Shown: positions 58,323 through 64,000 of the stretch, piece after piece | How positions within the stretch are numbered: the stretch's first letter is position 1 | Layout of the letters: each line of letters begins with the position of its first letter | Made by a program: the position numbers and the translations under genes | Assembly (NCBI RefSeq): GCF_028502605.1 | Contig: NC_079232.1 | Coordinates: 558,001 to 622,000 of the forward strand | Source of the DNA: Trichoderma breve | Lineage: Eukaryota; Ascomycota; Sordariomycetes; Hypocreales; Hypocreaceae | Length of the DNA stretch: 64,000 nucleotides | Direction of reading: 5' to 3' | Notes under the pieces: generated by a model | The model's database searches: none | What the model was told of the DNA's origin: nothing | The model's input: only the letters and a program-made list of their open reading frames with translations

Positions 58323-61300
58323 ATTGATCGGCCAAGTCAAGTCGAGTGCAGGTGGCGATAACGGTTACATGCACTTGTGCCCTACGCCTCTTTTTACTTG
58401 TCTTGGGAGGTGCAGTAGCTGCAGTGGTTTCCCATCATTTGCCGGGATGCTGTTCCTGAATTACGAGTAGTACCGCGTATTAGTATGAGGGCCCCATATT
58501 TGACGCTGTGGATATGCATCAGGTTCCATTCATCGACAATCCCCCAGGTGAAGTGGCATGAAACGACGTGGACAGGACGGCACTCGCTGGCTGGGCAAAA
58601 GGGCACGGCCTTGCCTTGCTTCATCGTCTGTTTCCACCGAGAGATGCCCGGCAGGATGGTCAACCCAAGCAAGGAGGCCGCGCACAGCCATACTGCCACA
58701 TTGCACATCAGTATTTTACCGCCCATTAGCTACATGTAGCTATTCGTCGGAACGGAACGCTGGACTGTATGGAATTCCGGTCCGTGATGCCCTGGAATCA
58801 TCTTGAAACGAGCGCCCATTGTGACAGGTCTCTGCGTGCAATATAAACGTTTGATCGGATAAAGTGCTTTTATCGCCTAAAGCCAGTCGTCTAGATTAAG
58901 ATGCCCTTGTCCCCGGGCATGTCAAAAACGAGAAGCAACCACGCGGGCCAGGCCTGTCTCTACTGGGCAATCTTGAGCGTGCCGGGGGGGTTAGAATAGA
59001 TTAGGGTGGTATGATGTTGATTGCCTGACCAGAAGAGCTCATCAGACTTTGGTTCCGTCTTGATGGGACTTAGACTACAGGACTAAATACAAGACACTTA
59101 CGAGTACCTGGTAGAGTAGTACCTACATATCTGGTAGTAATCCAATCCCTGATGCTACTGCAACCTGAAGCAATACCACTGGACTGCCGATGGTATTTAA
59201 CATACACTGGACCTTACAGTAACGTCTCGGTCTGCCAATGCATGGATGAGCTGCTCCAAGGGAGGTACCCAAACCAGCTAATTCCCGGTAGCTTCTGGAT
59301 ACGGTGAAGGAGGAGCACAAACACACTGGGCTCGTCGTACATTACATGGAACAAGGCAAGGCACCGTGAGGATCGCAGACCAGACAGGCAGCAGCCAAAG
59401 ACAGCTAGGCCGAGGAAAATAAAATGATGATTGCGACGGGACAGCGCCCGAGGTCACCGCAGGGAGCACTACGGACATCCGCCTCGTCCCCCACTGGTAC
59501 TGCACACGACGGCCGCAGTACCCAGTACCCTCCACTGGTAAGGGTGCTGGGCGACATGTTTGGTTCGGGGCACCGGCTCCGGACTGAGGATACCTGCGCT
59601 GTACCTGTGCTGCCCACGGCGGATACTTTGGCGCGACTCTGGACAGGGGGCCGGGGGATGCTCTAGCCCGGCCTCGTGGTAACATCTCACATCCGGAATG
59701 TACATCCGTACCTGCAGCACAGGTGGCAGGGATGCGAATTACTCGGGGCATGGGCATGGTTATGGCCATGAGCTTTTTTTCCCCTTCAGGTTCAAGGTTC
59801 TTTTTTTCCTCTTTTCGCACTCGCCACGGTCTCTGGATGCGCTCTCAGTGGCCAGCACGGCTCTGAAAACTGGTCCCCGACCAAAACGACGTGCACAAAA
59901 AACCTCCATTGAAGTTGTCTCCTCTGGGCTGTCTTTCGCCCAACCTGCGTTCCTCCCTGCACGTCTCTCAAAACGGCATCCAGCTTACGAATGCCCGGAG
60001 GTTTCTGTGCAAAAGCAGCAGCCGATAATATTGATAGTAGGACCTCGCCTCGACTCAGTTCAGGTTCAGCTCGGGGTCAGCTCTATGCGCTCAGTTCAGC
60101 TCAGACAGAAGCACAAGTCATGTCGCGCGTCTGCATCACCGACTTAATCGCAACTGATCGCCAGCCCGTCGCCAATCGGCTCGACGACCGCGATTCGCCC
60201 GCCGAGGGCTAAAACAGGACCGCGTCTGCTAGCAAGTGTCCGTCCGGTCTGGCGCTTGGTCTCGAGGCGCTTGGACGTTTCCCAGACTTTCTCCCCCAAG
60301 CGCTGGGACCGTCTAGAGACCATCTCGCCACCGTCCAAGCTCTCACGCCGGTGGGAGCCTGTGCTGTGCTCGCTCCTCCTCCCTTCCCTCCCCTCCCCCT
60401 GGTCGGGCTCGGCACCGAGTGAGAAACAGGAAGAACGAGCAAGAAGGATAAAACCCCCGCTGGTCCATGTTAGATTGCACGCGCGGACCGAGTCCGCCAG
60501 CACGGAAGCGCGAGCACAAGCACAATCACAGAGACACGACAAGTCTCTTGCCCAGGTGGCGTCCGGGATGCCCCTGACCGGTGTGTCTTTGGGGTCTTTG
60601 GGAGCCACTCAGGGTCCGCGCTGGCTCTCCACGCCGAGAGGGCACTACTGTAGCTTAAGCAGCTTGAGAACATAACATTAACCTGAAGGGAAGGGTTCTT
60701 GCGGAGTCCCGCGCCCAAGGGAGCACAAGAAGGTTCAAGGTGGTCTCTCGTCCCTTGTCTTGTTCACCCAACTCGCACACGGTGGCTGCTGCCCACCTCA
60801 ACCGTATATCGCTCGACTCGCCGTTGTAGGAGTTGGTGGTGTGCCCGTAAGCCTCCCTGATTTGAGGATAACACGAGCACGTACTCGTACGGACATGTGC
60901 TCAACTGTGCATTGGAGCACGAACACAAACACAAACCTCGGCCGCTGTCGTGCAGAGGCCAGAGGTGTCACCAGTAGCCGCCCTCATCAAAGTATGATGG
61001 AGTACCATACTCGTACAACTGCTAGGTGGATGGAGTGCAGTGCACACGCACCCGGTTCATCAAAAATGTTGCTGCGGATATCGCAATCGGGTTCTTAGCC
61101 GCGAGGTGCTAAGGCCCAGTAGCGTGCTGGTGCCTTGCCCACTCTGGTGGCTAGCGCCCAATAATACAGGCACTACGCCGTGCCACCTGGTACAGCACAG
61201 CACTTGAGAGCATCAAATCGCACCAGCGCTACTAACGCTACGAGTACAGGCCCTGGTTGCTGCTACGGGCCTGCTGCAGGGCCTGGAGGGACCCCCTGGT

Positions 61301-61546
61301 CGGATAGCACGACGCCGACTCGTCGTACCTGGCAGCTGGTAACCGCTATTGGGGGCCTGTCGGGGCCTGTCTGGGATGCTCGCAGGCGCTGCCACTGTTC
61401 GTACCCCCGCCCGTCTCCTTGCAATTTGTAGCCGATGGCGGGTTCGTTGCGTGTGAGTTCCGGGTCTTTGGCAGCTCCAGTCGAAATCTAGTCGGGGGTC
61501 TGCGGCGACTCTTCCCTAAAATTGGCCACGGCCGGGGAGCTTGTTC

Positions 61547-61640
61547 TTGTTCTATCTTGTTCTTGTGCTAGGCTGTGTTTGTGCTTGTGCTTCCTTGTGC
61601 TTGTGCTTGTGTGGGCTTGTGCCTAATCCTGATCGCCTGT
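61547..61640. repeat. TTGTGC/TTGTTC low-complexity tract
   Basis: Repeated imperfect CTTGTGCTTGTG and CTTGTTCTTG units, about 560-650 bases upstream of the URC4 start, possibly in its leader. Confidence 0.6.
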
Positions 61641-62203
61641 GCTTGTGTGAGCCAGCCTGTGCCTTGTCTTTTGCCTTAAACCGTTGAGCGTCTGGATATT
61701 TCTCTTTCGTCCTCGCCTTTTCTTGAACCTTGAGCTTCTTTTGTTGCTTTTTGCTTTTTCCCGTTTTTTTGCCCCTTGATCTTCTCTTCTCTCCTTATTC
61801 TCGCCATCATCGGTTGACGAGCTGCTTCGGCTTACTTGATTATTGTACAAGCTCGTGCTGTAGCTTCATCAGCAGCTAGCCAGGTACCAAGTACCCGGCA
61901 CGAGATACCCTTTTTTAGCATCCTCATCTTGCTCTTCCAACCTCCATCCCTCTTCTTCCTTTTGCTCTCCTCGGCGTCGTCTCGGGCTTCGTGCTAGCCT
62001 TCGAAAAGTAATCCGAATACGTCGAGTCCAAATTCCTCCTTCCCGTTCCTGATCGATTCTTCTATATCAAAAGAGAAGGGAGACAACGAAAGAGCTCTAC
62101 TGCAAGCTCCATATTGCCACATTTCGCTGCGAGCGAAAAGGAAAAAAAAAAAAAAAAAAGGCATCCGCCGGGAATCTAGTTCTCGACACAAAAATCAGCA
62201 GCC

Positions 62204-64000
62204 ATGGGTATCTTCTCCCGCAAGCAAAAGTCTCCTCGGGAGTCGGGCATCCTCGAGTCTCAGTCCACCACCAGCTTCGGCTCCTCCACATTCCGCGGCC
62301 TGGCCAACAACCGGGTCTCTGCCGGCAGCATGCTCACTCCCAACACGCCTCTATCACCGATGCCCTCAATCAAAATACCAAAGATTGATCTGCCCCGGCC
62401 GCCGGACCCTCAGCTGGATCCCGCCGGCTACCTGCGAAGCCTGACGGCTGTGCGAGAGAGAGCCAAGGCCCTCATGGAGAAGGCACAGGATAACGAGCTG
62501 GTCCACTTCGACGTTGATATGAACAAATTCCCAGATGTTGTGACGTTTGTCTCTGGACTGATCAAGGTATGTTTACAGAAGTTTTTGGGTGGAGGGAGTG
62601 CGAATTCTGGGATAGTATGGGAGCAGTAGTGAAGTTGCTGCAAGGTGGTATCGAGCTTGAAAGACTTGCTGGAATGGCTTGGGCTTGAACTGTCTACCTA
62701 CTCAACCCAAAAAGTTTTGGGATGTCAGATGCAGTTTACTGTTTGCTACATGCTTGTGTACACGCCTTTTCTCCCGTTTTCTATACCCATTGCCTCCCAA
62801 ACTTCCACGGTTCAAGCCTAGACTAACACCAATGTGCTTGTACAGCGTGACCACGAAGCTCCTTTCCAGGACATTCCCAGCCATGGTCGGTATCAGCATT
62901 TCTGTGTAGGAGGTCGAGATCGAGTAGTCGAGCTCTTGAATAGCTGGCCCGAGACCGTCGACAACGCAGAGCGATGCCGCCGACTCATCGACCTCTTCAC
63001 CATCAGCGTACTGCTGGATGCGGGCGCTGGAACCACCTGGACCTACAAGAGCGTTGAAAATGGCAAAACCTACAGGCGCTCCGAGGGTATCGCAGTCGCT
63101 TCCTTGGAGATGTTCAAATCCGTAAGCTTATCTCAGCCTTGTCATTGGGGGTTCTGACATCTAACTTGGAATATCTAGGGAATTTTCTCAGCAAGCCCAA
63201 CCAACAAGCATCAGGTTGACAAGCGAGCATTGGGGGCTCTTAACGTAGCCAAACTTGCCTCAGGTATGCAGGCCGACGCCGACAACGAGCTCATTGGCTT
63301 GGAAGGCCGAACAGAGGTCCTGGTCAAGCTGTCAGAGGCTCTCGACGAGCATTCCGAGTTCTTTGGGGCTGATGGCCGTCCCGGTAACATGATTGGTGAG
63401 TGAAAATTTGCCTTGGCATGAAGATTTGCGTGCCTTCTAACTGTTTTGCAGACTACTTGCTATCACACCCTGCAACCCAAGCATCATCAGTCCTCATTGT
63501 CCCCCTGCCAATTCTGTGGAATCTCCTGATGGATGGCCTCTCCTCCATCTGGCCTACTCGAACAGCAATCAACGGCGTCCCGCTTGGTGATGCCTGGTCC
63601 TGTGAAGCCCTGCCCGCGGGATCAAACTCGTGGGAATCTATTCTGCCGTTCCACAACCTGACACAGTGGCTTGCGTATTCGCTCATGCAGCCTATGCAAT
63701 CCCTGCTAAATATGCACTTTGCCGGCACAGAGCTGCTGACGGGCTTGCCAGAGTACCGCAACGGTGGCCTCTTTGTCGACCTCGGTGTCCTGACTCTCAG
63801 AGAGGAAGACATGGCTCGCGGGCTGGCTAATTACGGCGCGTATTGCAAACAGTCTGGAATCAAGGCCATTGAGGTTGCGCCCATGTTTGAGGCCTCAGAC
63901 GATGTCATTGTCGAATGGCGAGGACTGACGGTCGCCCTGCTCGACAAGCTCTTGGAGGATGTCAATGTGGCACTGGAGGCGGAGCTGGATGGCCATGAGA
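62204..64000 (+). CDS. URC4: URC4/Urg3-like uracil catabolism protein (DUF1688), 3' end outside the window
   Basis: Member of the DUF1688 family, which includes yeast URC4 and fission-yeast urg3 of the reductive-independent (URC) uracil degradation pathway; its chemistry is not settled. Exons seen: 62204-62566, 62846-63121, 63179-63395, and 63452 to beyond the window. The first intron is long for this region (279 nt); the others are 57 and 56 nt, all canonical. The N-terminus (MGIFSRKQKSPRESGIL) is Ser-rich. The family core begins near residue 72 (DPAGYLRSLTAVRERAKAL). Conserved blocks include HGRYQHFCVGGRDRV, LLDAGAGTTWTY, GRTEVLVKLSEAL and GLFVDLGVLTLREEDMARG. Partial: about 450 residues are visible and the C-terminus is missing. 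Confidence 0.9.

Larger units (their letters stand above)
55097..62203. other. 7.1-kb region without a convincing gene
   Basis: From the eIF4A3 stop to the URC4 start. Poly-A/T tracts occur at about 55304-55319, 56488-56524, 57435-57451, 58072-58082 and 62141-62158. A GAGAC microsatellite is at 58302-58322. GTAC-centred motifs cluster at 58.4-59.7 and 61.0-61.9 kb. A TTGTGC-rich tract lies at 61547-61640. Longer frames (such as 59278-59820 minus) show no domains. The last 700 bases, rich in CTT/TTC runs, are probably the URC4 promoter and leader. Confidence 0.45.

Noticed and set aside
59278..59820. 180-codon minus-strand frame
   Set aside because: Low-complexity, Arg/Pro/Ser-rich, no domain, with competing frames in other phases; probably chance.

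Overview
The window looks like nuclear DNA of a filamentous ascomycete, most likely a hypocrealean (Trichoderma-like) fungus. Genes are split by many short introns (mostly 49-79 nt) with GT...AG ends and CTAAC/CTGAC-like branch sites. Start codons often follow CT-rich leaders, and the protein families are typically fungal (Zn2Cys6 regulator, PTH11-like rhodopsin-domain protein, fungal MFS transporters). No rRNA, tRNA, CRISPR array or intact transposon was recognised. Exon boundaries were worked out by hand from splice signals and reading-frame continuity.

Layout. (1) 529-2460: a conserved cell-cycle gene (APC/C subunit Cut9/Cdc16). (2) 2.5-37.1 kb: an accessory, metabolism-rich stretch. It holds a tiny secreted cystine-knot peptide gene (3.4 kb), two conserved unknowns, an aldo-keto reductase, an amidase, an MFS drug/polyamine-type transporter, an FMN alpha-hydroxyacid dehydrogenase, a hexose transporter next to a mannose-6-phosphate-isomerase-like gene, a rhodopsin-domain membrane protein divergent from an aldoxime dehydratase-like haem enzyme, and a PEP-mutase/isocitrate-lyase-like enzyme. 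It ends with a compact four-gene block of alternating strands: SDR, Zn2Cys6 regulator, NmrA-like protein, F420-type NADP oxidoreductase. (3) 38.4-64 kb: a conserved housekeeping/nuclear block: bZIP factor, TAF11, KDM5-type histone demethylase, SLX1, SF3A3/Prp9, eIF4A3/Fal1, then about 7.1 kb without a convincing gene, and the 5' part of URC4/urg3 (uracil catabolism) running off the window.

The most interesting region is 28.4-37.1 kb. Both divergent promoters of the four-gene block carry exactly two copies of TCCGCGGAA, embedded in 8-14 bp palindromes; no other full copy was seen in the window. This is what a cluster-specific Zn2Cys6 regulator might read. The block is bracketed on both sides by a degenerate repeat family (core ATTGCTGTGAA, nine copies, often spaced about 105-115 bp) seen nowhere else in the window. 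Together they suggest a self-regulated redox gene cluster sitting between repeat arrays.

Other points of note are the cystine-knot peptide, a probable 51-nt in-frame GC-AG intron in the FMN enzyme, and an unresolved (possibly broken) 3' end in the Zn2Cys6 regulator.
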